From: Impatiens glandulifera
Lineage: Eukaryota; Streptophyta; Magnoliopsida; Ericales; Balsaminaceae
Direction of reading: 5' to 3'
Length of the DNA stretch: 64,000 nucleotides
Assembly (NCBI RefSeq): GCF_907164915.1
Contig: NC_061862.1
Coordinates: forward strand, 91,064,051-91,128,050
Shown here: positions 1 through 12,369 of the stretch, piece after piece
Numbering within the stretch: the first letter of the stretch is position 1
Layout of the letters: each line of letters opens with the position of its first letter
The notes under the pieces: model-generated
What the model was told of the DNA's origin: nothing
The model's database searches: none
Seen by the model: the letters and a program-made list of their open reading frames with translations, nothing else
Position numbers and translations under genes: made by a program

Positions 1-591
1 TAAAAAAATAGACAACGTATTAATAGTTCGCAAACACAGTTAATCATTTAATTAAACGCAGAATTTATCGCATCATCTCTTATTTTATCATTATATATTA
101 ATATCTTTTAAATATTTTTATTAATAAAAAAAATTATCTCCTCAGATCATCATGTAACATTACTTTTTTAAATCTGAACCAGATCTAAGTTTGGGTTAGG
201 TATAAAATGATCATTCTCTTCTTTCTTTAATTCTTTAGAGGTGGTTAAGGACAATTTTTTGATAAAATCTTGTATGGAGATTTAGATTACTTAAAATTAT
301 TTGGCAATATTCAAATAATCACAAGCCACAAACAAGTTTTGGTGTTATCATGATATCATATCCATCTCTAAGATTTGGACAGCTCAATTAAACATTTTGT
401 TAGGAATGTGTTATTAACATATTTAGTTATATGTCATGTCTTCTAAATCAAATGTTTTAGTGTTATTTGATTTAGTGTTTTAGTCTAAGTTATTCTTTAT
501 AAGAGGCTAATACAACCTTACATTTTCATGATTATCAGGTTTTCACTTCGATTAAGTTATTTTTATTATATTTGATTGTGTGCTTAACCAA
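1..591. other. AT-rich intergenic DNA, nothing recognised
   Basis: I see no convincing open reading frame, RNA gene or transposon end here. It may be the decayed interior of the copia element whose 3' end follows, but no protein similarity survives. Confidence 0.4.
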
Positions 592-704
592 TGATATATA
601 TGTTTATTATATGTGTTAGAAAAAATTAAAGTAAGTCAATTTTCAAATCGGCCAACACTTACAAGTTTTTAATATTTATTCTAAATAATCAAAAAAGGAG
701 AAAT
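592..704 (+). mobile_element. 3' internal end of a truncated copia element with polypurine tract
   Basis: A purine-rich run (AAAAAAGGAGAAAT, about 691-704) lies directly before an LTR that starts TGTTAG, as expected of the plus-strand primer of a Ty1/copia element. About 90 bases upstream (around 613-640) is a near copy of the LTR start, so the purine-tract/LTR boundary seems to have been partly duplicated. No gag or pol coding sequence is recognisable upstream, so the element is truncated or its body has decayed. Confidence 0.6.
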
Positions 705-1882
705 TGTTAGAAAAATTAAAGTAAGTTAAGCTTAAACTGGCTAAAGTACTTAATCAGCTTCAAACTCCCTTGTGCAGGTACAGCTCAAGTCGCACCGGAC
801 CGGTTGAAACCTTCTGTTCCAATGATCCGGGCATAATCAAGTAAACCAGACTGACTTCAAGTAAACCGGTTTTGTCTCCCCTCACCGGATCGGCTGAAGT
901 ATAAACCATACGAAGCATCACTTCCGGTTGGCTCATTATATCGAAGATCTTAAGGCCAACGGGAAAATCATTCAAAGTGATGAAATCTGTGAAGATGACG
1001 TAATGAGTATTTCTTGGAACTACACAAAGGAAGGATCCGAATCAGAAGCATGCAGCAAAAGAAATTATTGCTGATTGTCCAAGATCACAAGCAATCTTCT
1101 GAAATAGGCGGTCGGCTAATGCATGTCTACCAGATGTCCGAAATGGCAAGGCGTGCACGCCACCTAATCCTGACCGGCACGGCTTCAGATGAACAATCCT
1201 ATAGAGAGAGAGAAATATGACTGTTGTCATATTTCTCTTATAAATAGAAGCCTAACAGTGCTGAAGAACAAAAGAACAGTGCGATCATAAACAAGACGAA
1301 CCTTACGCGCGACCCTGAATATTGATTGAGATTCTTGAATTTATTTAGAATTTTTTGTGTATTTTACCTTGTGTAAAAGTATTACATCATTTGTGAGAGG
1401 TGTAACCGACGAGCAGTAAATAATACTCAATCGGAGTGTTTGATTGAATATTCTAGTTAGTGAATATCCTTCTCATTGTTTGAGAAGAAGGGGTGACGTA
1501 GGAGCTTCAAACTCCGAACATCCATACAAACCTGTCTTGTGTTCTTTCATTTATTTTCCAGCTTATTTACTCTAACTAACCGAACCGAAATACTACTCAC
1601 TCCAACCGAACTGGCTTTCCCTTAATTCAAACCGAACCGGCTTTCTCTCCACCTTAACCGATTTCTCCTAATACCTTCCAAACCAAATTGTGTGAGTTGC
1701 TTCAGATTGAAATAGACATTTCCGCCCTTGAACTCGGTTCAAGAGTCTGTGACAATCTGTGTAGTGTTAAGAACGGTTCTAATCTTTAACCGGATTAGTA
1801 GCAGTGTGTTGTGTGTATTGTTTTGTAAGCGATTTACCTTTAGCCGGACCCCGGTTCCCTATCGGCGATCCCGATCCTAACA
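705..1882 (+). mobile_element. Copia-type LTR (3' LTR of a truncated element)
   Basis: The block starts TGTTAG and ends CCTAACA (TG...CA), about 1.18 kb, and is much richer in G+C than its surroundings. It follows a purine tract directly, which marks it as a 3' LTR rather than a solo LTR. The five bases on each side (GAAAT and ATATG) do not match, as expected if the 5' half is gone. Its end (GATCCTAACA) resembles the ends of the LTRs near 30.7 kb and 53.3 kb. The short open frames inside it (for example 760-975 minus) are chance. Confidence 0.75.
1239..1247 (+). promoter_or_regulatory. Putative LTR TATA box
   Basis: TATAAATAG lies in the middle of the LTR, where the U3/R border would be expected. 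It is a good match to a plant TATA box. Inferred from position and motif only. Confidence 0.5.
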
Positions 1883-3236
1883 ATATGAATTATGTTCAGA
1901 AAATAAAAACTAAAATATATTAATATTCAACATATTTACATGTAAACAATTTAATATATGTGGAATAAATCATTTGTGAAGTAGATGCAACTCTAGTAGG
2001 AAGAGTTGTCATTGGCAATTCCAAAGTTTTGAGTTATTTAAAAATAATTTAACATAATTCACAATACCATTTTGTATCTTATTATTAATTATACTATTAA
2101 AATGTATTCTTTTTTATTTATTTATTTATTTATTTTTAAAGTCACTGTATTTATCTTTTAAAAAAATTACCAAATTTTTTTAATCAAAGAACATTATTTG
2201 AATTTTAACAACTCCTAATAAAAATAAATAAAACATTCAGACTCTACATCCTACCCATATCAAGAATAATCTAATCAAAATCTGAACATACCATTGAATA
2301 TGTAAAGTGACGTGTTACTAACAATTTCGGCATCAATCTCCCTAGTCTATCCTAACAATCAAATTCAATCTTTGTTTTGCTACTAATGAGTTGTCTCTAT
2401 CAAAAGTTACAAATTTAATTCCTACAATTGTTTTAAATTTAGTGGTAGACATGAAAAGATTAACCTCTCAAAATTTACTTTAATTAATTTAATAAAATTT
2501 TATTAGCTTTAAGCCTTTCTCAATAGTTGAGAACCAAAAAACCCAATAGTAACCATTGTAGATCTATTGATGCCTCTATATTAGACAATTTCTTTCACAA
2601 AAAACTCAATACAATCTTAGTATGAGCTGCCAAAGGCATTCAATGCCAAAAACTACTTCATGATCTTGGTTCTATTTCAATAAGTTTTAATTTTATATTC
2701 TATTAAGAATTTTAATAATATTATATTAATTGCTTCTAATATTACTTATAAAATTTATTGCTTAATATATATGAAACTGAAGTACATACACTAATGTTCA
2801 CTCATATAACTCTAGCAAAAATTGTTCGCACATTTGAATCAAAATATATGTTCTATTTCAGTATCTTTTGATTTTATATTGTATTAAGGATTTTAATCAT
2901 ATTATATTAATTGTTTCTAATTTTACTTATAAAATTTACTAATAATTTTATCATTATTTTGTTGATGAGGGATAATAATAATATATGGTTACAAAAGTTT
3001 GGATAAATTTATTAAAGACTAAGAATTAGTTAATAATGAAAAATTAATTCATAAATATAAAACTTAAGGTTAATTAATAATACCAAAATTAGTAAACCCA
3101 CTATCTATATAATAATTTTGTTTGAAATAGGATTAAAAAATTAATACATACACTAATGTTCACCCATATGATGTACTCTAGTGATCAAAGAAATGTCCTC
3201 AAATGTATAAGTTTTGTATATTGTGTTAAAAATTTT

Positions 3237-3239
<3 letters not shown>
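1883..3239. repeat. AT-rich DNA with a duplicated repeat unit
   Basis: Two related copies of a roughly 90-bp unit lie at about 2670-2762 and 2851-2945; each runs from TTCTATTTCA to AAAATTTA. The second copy continues to about 3030 and is matched again near 7800-7945, in front of a Helitron-like terminus. A short phrase (ACACTAATGTTCAC) also occurs at about 2790 and 3150. This is debris of one dispersed repeat family. No gene is visible. Confidence 0.5.
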
Positions 3240-3308
<69 letters not shown>

Positions 3309-3383
3309 ATACTTAAAATTTAAACTCACCACAATCCTACAGATTAAGGAGGACAAGATCCGAGATTCCTTATAATTATTTTT

Positions 3384-3449
<66 letters not shown>

Positions 3450-3695
3450 TTTAATATACATATATTTCTCTCTTCTACTCTTTTTTTAATTTTAACCATT
3501 TTTTTTATATTTCTCTCTTTTTAATTAACTTTTTTTTACCATATATAACTATATTTTATCTTATATTTTTTTCTTTCATTAATCATATAAAATATATATT
3601 ATCTTATATAATAATTCTATAATATATATATATAAAGTTTTTATAAATGATAAATAATAATAACTAATTTTTCTTTTCAAATTATTTTATCTCTC

Positions 3696-3750
<55 letters not shown>

Positions 3751-3883
3751 TTACTAATCATATAAAAATATATATTTTTTCATCAATAATTTATATATAT
3801 ATATATATATATTAATTATATTATTTTTCATCATTAATTTTATATAAATACATTTTATCTTTAACCATACATTTTCTATCTAA

Positions 3884-3953
<70 letters not shown>
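3240..3953. repeat. Cluster of (TA)n microsatellites
   Basis: Long nearly pure TA tracts occupy roughly 3240-3303, 3391-3447, 3698-3748 and 3886-3953, separated by AT-rich DNA. Open frames across them encode only alternating Ile-Tyr and are not genes. Confidence 0.9.
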
Positions 3954-3954
<1 letters not shown>

Positions 3955-3957
<3 letters not shown>

Positions 3958-6359
3958 CTGTGACGCCAAGGCGTTCTTCACCCATTTCTCTCATATAAGG
4001 ACGGTCGAGACACTCTGAGACCTCTATCTTTATGGTCGCACGATCTTCACCATTCCTCAATTTATTTACTTGAGTCACGACTGAACAAATTTCTTGATCT
4101 TTGTGGTCGCGAAGAGCAATGAGAGGTTCACCACGCACCGCACTCAATTTAATGATCAAGCAAATAAGTAAGAAAAATCGATTTTATTTCTTTACTCAAT
4201 TATGTAAGAAGGGCTCAAGCGCATATATATAGAGAGAGAGAGGTGCAAAGTTGTCTTTCTTTCTTTAGTCTTGGTTTTGATTGATACGTTAGTCTTAGTG
4301 GGTCGTTGGTTTCACCCGTTATCTTCTTCTACGACATGTTGTTGTTGTCGCTTTCGTGGTGGTATTTGGGTGCTCTAGAGGGGAACAATTGATGTAGCAA
4401 TTCTGGAAAACCGCGTAGTGGGTAAAAGATCGAGAATGTCCCATGTCTTGCGATCCCTCTTTGGGTTTGTGGATTAGGACCAATCCCTTCTTTTTGCAAG
4501 CTGCAAAGAGCCGCTTGTATTGATTGAAGAAGTGACTTCTAGCTCGATGCCAAGTTGAACTATCGTCTCTCATATTTCTCGATATTCCACTTCTCTTCCG
4601 TCCCACATCTGATGAAATAGCACCGGAGACTTAGCTTTCGTTGCTGCTGGATTTAATTTTCCTTCTTGAATGTTAAAGAAAAACGAAAGCCAAAAATAAA
4701 TGCCTTAAGTCTTTTTGGGTCGTTCTAGCTATAGAATAAATAGTTGATTAATAATAAAAAATGACTTAGGAAACTCCATAGATTTATAGATTTATAGAGT
4801 CAGTTACTATTTTTTAATCTGAAAAAAAGAGATAAAAATTGGGATGGCCAAATAGGTGGGCAAACTGAGAAGGTCCAACAATCTCGAACTCAGATTCATG
4901 CCATATAAATGTGCATACTCTTTCAGAGAGGGACCTAAGCGGGGCCGATGAGTGATACAAATAAAGGTGCGTTATCGCTTTAGTTTGAAATAAGGGGCGG
5001 GAAAAGAAAAGCGAACCTATCAGAGAAAAAGTGCTAGTTATAGCGCGCATTTTACTAATAACATAGAAAGTCAAGGCTCCCTCCCACTCGTTGCTCAGAG
5101 CCTTGACTTGAGCATTGTACAAGGAAATTGCGATCCTTAATCTCGAATCTCTGGTACCCATTCTTTCTTCATTTTTTTCCTAAAAAGTTTGAATAGCAAC
5201 TCTTTCAATAGTTTGATAGGATCAGGAACCGCTATAATGACAAATAATCTTGTAGCTATCTTTTAATGCGTTCCCACCTGCATGTCTAACCTCCCTTGAA
5301 CCAACCTTAAGTAGGGCTCGAAGAACGGGCCGAGTCGTGCAAGGACTTTCCAGGTCCTTTGATTTTAGTGCTTCGACCCGAAGCGATAGCTTAACGCTAG
5401 TTCAGTGGATAAGATGGCTGTGCTCCAGCTCACTCAAGAATGGGACGGCAGTAGTCCGCCGGCAAGCTCGTTCTGATCTTGGGCGCAGTACATTGGAATC
5501 CTGAAGCACCACGTTCATACGATGATGCTCTGTCTCTATAGATTGATATGAGAATCACTTCCTGAACCTTAATAGGATTATATATGCCTATAACTCTAAC
5601 GAACTGAACTAAGCAGTCTAATCATCCTTGTCTGTCCCCCTCTTCTTTCAACGGTTTCTATAGTTGATGTAATGGATTCAGACTCCCTACGATTCTAACG
5701 AATCTCCTGGTATCTCTATCTTTCTCGGCGAGTTGATGAGGCCTGCTACGTCAAGAGATAGATAGGCACCACCTCTAACAAGGTACTTAACCTCCCCCTT
5801 TTACGCAAGGCTAAACTAACTAACCTAGCAACTTAGAACTTTTTTCTTTCTTTATCTCGCTTGCCCTTAGTCCGTCTAGCGCCTTTCGGTTGGGGTTCGC
5901 TTGGCACAGATTTGAAGGAAACTCAAAAACCCGTAGCACCAACGAAAAATAAAGCGGCAGACTAAGATAAGCAATAGAATATTGTTTATACTATAAGTGA
6001 AGATGTTGGGATAAAGAGCAAGAGGTTCAACTATCAGGTAGTTGACTTAAAGCATCTCGGATCGCCACGCCAAATAATTGTATCCGGCGTATTAGACTTC
6101 AGTACGGTTTCACTAAAAAGTGGATATGAGTGATGCTAAGATTCGACTAATGAATGACAAATGGTTACGGTTGCGGAAACCATAGAAAGTTGGGAACCTT
6201 CGGTTAACTTTTGAATCAAAGTAGCGACGAGCTGAGAAGTTCAGTCCCTATCTTAAGAAAGTGACATTTAATCTTCTGGAATTCTGCCCGATAATGCAGT
6301 TAGAAGTTTCCTTTCCGGCTTTTTTCCCCATAGTCTATCTAGTTACATGGTGAAATAGT
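3955..6359. other. Probable nuclear insertion of mitochondrial DNA (NUMT)
   Basis: Base composition changes abruptly at the edge of a (TA)n tract to about 40-45% G+C by eye and returns to AT-rich at the palindrome near 6360. The texture is that of plant mitochondrial intergenic DNA: balanced base use, no plant nuclear repeat signatures, and phrases such as CGAAGAACGGGCCGAGTCG. I recognise no complete mitochondrial gene. Unidentified open frames occur on the minus strand (about 3955-4159, 4319-4606, 4814-5161). The assignment rests on composition and remembered sequence style, not on an alignment. Confidence 0.5.
4814..5161 (-). CDS. Unidentified 115-codon open frame in the mitochondrial-like block
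   Basis: This is the longest non-repetitive open frame in the block. It starts MGTRDSRLRIAIS and ends with aromatic-rich sequence. I recognise no family, and there is no clear signal peptide or membrane segment. It resembles the anonymous open frames common in plant mitochondrial genomes and need not be expressed in the nucleus. No intron borders or promoter are evident. Confidence 0.2.
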   Translation of the reverse strand: MGTRDSRLRIAISLYNAQVKALSNEWEGALTFYVISKMRAITSTFSLIGSLFFSRPLFQTKAITHLYLYHSSAPLRSLSERVCTFIWHESEFEIVGPSQFAHLFGHPNFYLFFSD

Positions 6360-6555
<196 letters not shown>

Positions 6556-6557
6556 TG

Positions 6558-6609
<52 letters not shown>

Positions 6610-7650
6610 GTGTTGATGAGTATAAATAATTTATTGGTTAATATGAAAAAGTGTGAGTCACAAGATGATGGTCAATTGGTAATAATATTAAATATAAAAT
6701 ATATATACATAAACTAAATAATAAAAATATTTCAACAATCTCAAGTGGTCTAACGGTTAAAGTGTGAGTCACAAGATGATGGTAAATTGGTAATAATTTA
6801 TAATATAAAATATATATACATATGAAAAAGTGTGAGTCACAAGATGGTGGTCAATTGGTAATAATAATAAATATAAAATATATAAAATAAATAATAAAAT
6901 TATTTCAACAATCTCAAGTGGTCTAACGGTTAAAGTGTTCACATTTCATGCATAAGACTAGGTTCAAATCTCAAAATATACAAATTTAAATTTTCAAGAA
7001 TACATTCTTGACTATAATATATGGTGACACAACTTTTAAACAAATGATACGAGACATATGAAAGTGTGAGGTCGGAATTAATGTCTGGTTTGATGAGCAT
7101 TTAAAAGTGTGAGGTCACGAGATGGAGGTCGGGTGGTGGGTAGTTTGTCGGTCGTAGAGATAAAGAGACATATGAAAAAGTGTGAGTCACAAGATGATGG
7201 TCAATTGGGGATTAGTGGTTGGTTTGACGTTGGATAAGAGGTATGTGATCAATTGAAATTGGTTATTGGTTTTACGTTAAATAAGAGGTCATTGATCAAT
7301 TGGGTCAATTAGGGGTTAGTGGTTGGTTTGTTTGACATATGAAAAAGTGTGATTTTTCAAGGAATAAAGAGAGGTCGACTAAGATTAGTGAGTGATTTTT
7401 CAAGGGATAAAGAGACATATAAAAAAGTGTGAGTCACAAGATTAGGGTTAGTAGGTGGTTTGTCAGTGAGATAAAGAGGCATAAAAAGTGTGAGTTACAA
7501 AATGATGGTTAGTTGGGGGGAGGAGTGTCATCAATTGAGGTCGACTAAGATTGGTAAGTGATTTATCGAGGGGGATAAAAGTGGCATATGAAAAAGTGTG
7601 AGCCACAAAATAATGGTCAATTTGAGGGTTTAAAAACGGGTGCCAAGGGG
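6610..7650. repeat. Degenerate cluster of a GTGTGAGTCACAAGATGATGG repeat
   Basis: A phrase close to AAAAAGTGTGAGTCACAAGA followed by TGATGGTCAATTGG recurs about ten times (near 6646, 6762, 6828, 7068, 7106, 7177, 7346, 7424, 7484 and 7592) with varied spacing. Between the early copies lies a tRNA-like stretch (about 6735-6765 and 6910-6980: TGGTCTAACGGTTAAA, then GGTTCAAATCTCA) resembling the A and B boxes of a pol III promoter. The open frame 7463-7708 (minus) is made of this repeat and is not a gene. Confidence 0.6.
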
Positions 7651-8306
7651 ATAAAATATATATTAACATTAAGTTTAGATTAAACTTAATTTTACAAACT
7701 AAAACCAATTTTAAATTAATCAGTTTTAAATAATATTAATTTTATTTAAAATGTTTATAGATAAATAATACTTTGTATATATTCTTATCCGCAAATTTAA
7801 TCATCTAGTTATATTAATTACTTCTAATTTTATTTATAAAATTTACTAATAATTTTATCATTATTTTGTTAATTAAGGATAATAATAATAGTATATATGG
7901 TTACACAAGTTTAGATATGCTTATTTAGGACTAAGAATTATTTTTATATTTAAAAATGTGTTATTTTATTTTAACAACAAATACTTAAGTAAACAAAATT
8001 AGTATAGCTCTAATGTTAAAAATCGGGTTTAAGTGATCAAATATTATGAATTTAATTACCACTAAAATTGTTATATATTTAAGTATATTATGATTATGAG
8101 AATTGTGCTAGCTTTTTCTAAATTAAAAAAATAAATTATTTGAAGATAAATCTACCGTTTGTGGAATATTTTTGTGTGCTTTTAGTTGTTTTAATTTTGT
8201 ACGACTATTTATGATTGAGATAATTTTAATAGAATTTATATTTTATTTGTTGTCTTTAACTTTGTTTTATGACTCAACTATGCAACACATATTATCTTTA
8301 ACTAGT
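7650..8306 (+). mobile_element. Helitron-like 3' part ending in CTAGT
   Basis: This segment shares extended similarity with 16380-17241: both begin around TATATATTAACATTAA and contain ATAATACTTTGT-like phrases. Both end with a short imperfect stem followed by CTAGT (here CTATGCAACACAT ... AACTAGT) and then T. Plant Helitrons end in CTRRT preceded by a small hairpin and insert between A and T. No coding sequence is present, so it is non-autonomous. The 5' end is not defined. Confidence 0.45.
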
Positions 8307-9176
8307 TTTATAAAATTAATGTGATTAACATGCGTCTTAATAAATACATCAATAACTTAATTTTCATTAAAACTAATATTGTCAAGTGTTTAATATCTAT
8401 CCGGCATATCAACAATAATAAGGGTAGAAAGTGTCAACAACTTGACAATGGTGTTAAAACTCATCTATTGGTTAATGAAAGATTACAAATGTAGTTGTGC
8501 GTTCTAATTATAATAATTTGGATCTTAGTGTGAGTGTAAATGAGTATGGACAACCTATTGATCCATATATAGATTAAATTATGAGTTAAAAAATTTCTTC
8601 GAAAATATATATTTATACACAAAATTATAAATATAATTTAACATTATAATTATTTGTTAAAATGTTCTTACTCCACTATTGAGACCATAATTCAATTTGT
8701 AGCAAGTACGAATTTGAAAGAGTTATATGTGAAGAAATTATGTTTTAAATCTAGTTTTTGCGAATTTGAAAAATTATTTACAAAATTATAAAAGATTAAA
8801 TGAGAAAATAAATTATTTAAAAAATTATAAAAGATTAAATGAAAAATGATTTTAACTTTGCACATAGTGTTCATAAGGTCATAATTGTTTTTAGAAGTGG
8901 CCACATAATTACTAAATATGGTATAAAATCTTTTTATTGTATTATGAAAAGTTATAGAAGATTTATTTGAATATTATTTAGAGTTAATTTTTCTAATAAT
9001 TTTTAAAATCTATTTTACAATTTTAAGGATGAATTTTAAACACTATAATTTTGATGATAAGTATAATTAATTTTTAGGTGTATATAATCTTTAGGATTAT
9101 GTGAATTTATATTAAATTGTGTGAATCCATATATGAAGGGATAAATTAATGATTTGAAAAGTCAACATATTCCATG
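8307..9176. other. AT-rich intergenic DNA
   Basis: No gene, RNA or clear transposon end is seen. A local repeat (AAAAATTATAAAAGATTAAATGA, near 8777 and 8818) accounts for the short open frame 8692-8904. Confidence 0.5.
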
Positions 9177-9500
9177 TACTAGTAGAAAAAGATTCTTTCG
9201 TAATGAATATTATGTACAATTTTTTTCTTGTTTTTTTTTTTTTGGTTGTGTGTATAAGTAAGAGCTCTTAGCTCCGTTATTGATATATATTTATCAGTGA
9301 CGGCTTTATATAATTGTTACTGATATAGTGACGGCTCTTTCTTATGGTCGTTACGGATAACATGATTTTTTTCTGGTTTTCGAATTAAAAATATTTATAA
9401 AGATTTTTTGAATGTCGTTACAAATAGTATATAATCATCTGTAATCCTCGTTAAATTAATATTTGTAACGAATTAGAAAAGTTACAAACACTCTATAATT
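9177..9500 (+). mobile_element. Possible CACTA-like terminus
   Basis: TACTAGTAGAAAAAG at about 9179 is one base from a typical CACTA end. It is followed by repeats of GTGACGGCT and GTTAC/GTTACGG type (about 9295-9360 and 9415-9490), like the subterminal repeats of CACTA elements. A broken gene exon (WAV3-like) follows. I found no matching right end, so this is only a candidate. Confidence 0.3.
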
Positions 9501-9741
9501 CATAACATTTCTTTTCTTCTTCTGGCTGCTTATTGAAGGTCAAAACTCAAATATCATGGCCGCCAGACCTTATTCCATTTTTACCCTTTAATACCTCCAC
9601 TTTATCTTCTATCTTCTTCCTTCACTTCAGTAGATGTACGCCATCAGGTTTTCATCTTTGAAGAACATGTCGGTGACCTTGAGATCCACTCTGTGAAGAT
9701 CTGTGATTATTATTATTGTTTTTTCTGTTTACAAAGGTGGA

Positions 9742-10172
9742 ATGGGAAGCAAATGGAGGAAAGCTAAGATGGTTCTTTCATGTCTCTACGTGCCGAGCTC
9801 TACGGATGACTCGTTGCCGACAAATCGGATCGGTGAAAGATTCTCCGACGCTGTGTTGTTGTCTCCATCTCCTTCATCTGTAGGGAGGAGCTCGGATGTC
9901 TCAATGCCTAAAACGCTGTGCCGTTGTCCAGGGCCGTCTCGTTCATTTTTTAGGCCCTCGGCGATCTAAGAGATTTGGAGCCTAAATTTTGAATTCAAAA
10001 ACAATATTTAATAAGAAAAAAAATATAATTCTGATAATACCTATTTTTTTTTTATAGTACTGCATAAAAAAAAAATTGGGAGCCTTCTTAATTTTGGGAC
10101 ACTGCGCGTTGGCCCATCTTGCCCACCCTGCTGGCCTCCTCCTTCCCAAACACACCTCTCCAAGTCTTCCAA
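9742..10172 (+). pseudogene. WAV3/WAVH-type RING E3 ligase, first-exon fragment interrupted by an insertion
   Basis: From the ATG at 9742 the frame reads MGSKWRKAKM...LYVPSS, followed by a Ser/Pro-rich stretch. This is the characteristic N-terminus of plant WAVY GROWTH 3-type proteins (RING plus von Willebrand A domains, ubiquitin ligases in root gravitropism and auxin responses). Homology breaks near 9925. It appears to resume at about 10128-10172, where a frame reads LSKSSK just before a GT splice donor (AAG/GTCCGT), as at the end of this exon in the family. No RING, VWA or later exon follows, so this is a dead or captured exon. The annotation rests on a short N-terminal signature. Confidence 0.55.
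9926..10128. mobile_element. Possible hAT-like insertion in the WAV3-like exon
   Basis: The AT-rich segment starts CAGGGCCGTCTCG and ends CCCACCCTG, giving short inverted ends (CAGGG/CCCTG) of hAT type. It splits the WAV3-like exon. I could not find a matching 8-bp target duplication, so the borders are uncertain. Confidence 0.35.
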
Positions 10173-11632
10173 GGTCCGTATTCTACTCATGTCGAATCAT
10201 TTTAGTGTAAATAATTGTTTGAAAACAGGATTATATATGTTGATAAGTTTCCTTCTAAAGAGCTTATGGACATGAAATTGTTTTTAAATTTCAATATTTT
10301 TTTGTACCTTTATAACAGAAGACAAAAGTTATTAAATCTTCCTTCATAGATTCTAATTGAGCTTTTCTTATCTTTTTGTAGTAGCATTGGTAGAGATGCT
10401 CTAAAAACTCACAATTCCAAGAATATTTTACTTGATTTTCTTGGTAACTTGTCATTCTTTGATGTTGATTATATGGATAGAGAGGTGAAAAAGATTTATA
10501 ATATTATAAATAAATTCATTTTTAATTTTTAAAATATTTATAAAAAGTTGAGATTAGTATTATTTTTAGTCAAAGTTTTTACCTTTTTAATAACTTTTAA
10601 TAAATACAATTTTTGTTATTAAATCAGTCATATTATATTAGTTAATTTTTATACTCATCAAGTTTATATTTAAACATATGATTGTTTGGATTTGATTTTT
10701 TCAAATAACTTAACAAAATTAAATATCATTTTACTTCCCTCTCATTCATCAAATTAATAAATTAATTAAATGAAATACTAAAATACCCTTTATTTTAAAT
10801 TATTATATATTTTTTTCATATATAATAATTCTCTTTAAATATATTTATCAAAAAAACATCATCATTTTCTCAAATAACGCTTAATTTAAAATATTGGAGG
10901 TGTAGAACACGCTCTCTCCACAATTATCCAAAAATCATGTAATTTCTCTTTCCTAATTTATTTATATATTTTATATGAATTTCTCTCTACCGTCATAATT
11001 ACATATGCATAATTAGTAATTTATCTTTTTTTTAATTTTTATTTTATTTTATTTTATCTCTCATATAAATATATTTTTTTTTCATTAATTTTATATAAAT
11101 ATATTTTTTTAACACAAATTATATAAAATATATATTATCTTATTAATAAATAAACATTTATTTTATATTATTTTATGTGTAATATACATAATAATAATAA
11201 TAATAATTTTTAAATTATCTCTCATAATAATTATTAATTTATCTCTTCTTCAATAATTACTAATTTCTCTTTCCAAATTAATATTTTTATTATTTTATTT
11301 TTCATATATATATATATATATTTTTCTTCATTAATTTTATATAAATTTATTAATCATTTTAATATTAAATCTTTATTTATTTTTATATTTAATATTTAAT
11401 AATAAATATTTATTTATTTTTATATATAAATATTTATAATATACATAATAATATTATATAATATATAATAACGTTTAATACTCACAATACAATTATAAAT
11501 TTCTCTTTCTATTATTGTATATTATATATTTTTTCTCCCTTCTAATCAATTACTTTTAATTTTTTAATATGCATTTCTTTCTCCTATATATAATATATTT
11601 TCTAATTAATTTTTATTTTTATTTTCTTTTTC

Positions 11633-11636
<4 letters not shown>
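10173..11636. other. AT-rich DNA, no gene seen
   Basis: The first few hundred bases may be intron sequence carried with the WAV3-like exon. The rest is TA/TTTA-rich low-complexity DNA. Nothing else is supported. Confidence 0.4.

Positions 11637-11712
<76 letters not shown>
11637..11712. repeat. (TA)n tract
   Basis: Nearly pure TA dinucleotides run directly into MITE copy 1. Confidence 0.9.
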
Positions 11713-11717
<5 letters not shown>

Positions 11718-11893
11718 AGTGATAGAGTGAGGGAATTTAGTGAGGGAATTTGGTGAGGAATGACTTGACATCACCTTCATTGGTTGTAAAATGTAAAAAT
11801 GGAAGGAAAGAGAGAAAAAAGAGAAATTATTTAATTTTTTCAGCGAATAAGATTATGCCACGTCATTCCCTCACCAAATTCTCTCACCTAATC

Positions 11894-11895
<2 letters not shown>
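11713..11895 (+). mobile_element. Micron-like MITE, copy 1
   Basis: An element of about 185 bp with long imperfect inverted ends. The left end runs TGAGAAGTGATAGAGTGAGG; the right end is the complement of GGTGAGAGAATTTGGTGAGG. The middle carries CTTCATTGGTTG and a purine-rich GGAAAGAGAGAAAA stretch. It is bordered by (TA)n on both sides. Copies occur at 11931-12116 (inverted), 44948-45136 and, decayed, 46283-46425. Length, ends, absence of coding sequence and (TA)n residence resemble the Micron class of MITEs, a comparison from memory. Confidence 0.75.
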
Positions 11896-11930
<35 letters not shown>

Positions 11931-11935
<5 letters not shown>

Positions 11936-12116
11936 AATGATTAGGTGAAGGAATTTGGTGAGTAACTTGGTGTTGGTGAGGGAATAACTTGGCATAATCT
12001 TATTCGCTGAAAAAATCAAATAATTTCTCTCTTTTCTCTCTTTCTTTTCACTTTTACATTTTACAAAGATGATGTCACGTCATTCCCTCACCAAATTCCC
12101 TATCTCTATCACTCAT
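11931..12116 (-). mobile_element. Micron-like MITE, copy 2 (inverted)
   Basis: The reverse-complement copy of the element at 11713-11895, separated from it by a (TA)n tract (about 11897-11930). It starts TGAGAAATGATTAGGTGA and ends CTCTATCACTCATCTC. The two copies form a long inverted repeat able to fold back through the TA spacer. Confidence 0.75.
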
Positions 12117-12318
12117 CTCTCTATATATATAATTAATTATGTATCTCTAATAATTAATTTATTTTTTTATATTATCACTCATCATTTTTATATTAATTTT
12201 TCTTCATAACTATTTTTTTTTTTATTTTCTCTTATCTTATTTTATATTATAATTTTTTTATGTTATCACTCCTCATTTATATATTAATTTTCTTTCTTAA
12301 TTAATTTTTCTCTCTCTC

Positions 12319-12369
<51 letters not shown>

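Noticed and set aside
705..1882. Solo LTR
   Set aside because: Flanking bases do not form a duplication and a purine tract directly precedes it, so it is a 3' LTR of a truncated element.
3153..3461. Open frame rich in Ile-Tyr repeats (and similar ones at 3821, 11750, 19495, 39218)
   Set aside because: They are translations of (TA)n tracts and nearby repeats; no protein family and no gene context.
6735..6980. Genuine tRNA gene in the repeat cluster
   Set aside because: Only A- and B-box-like phrases are present; no cloverleaf can be drawn.
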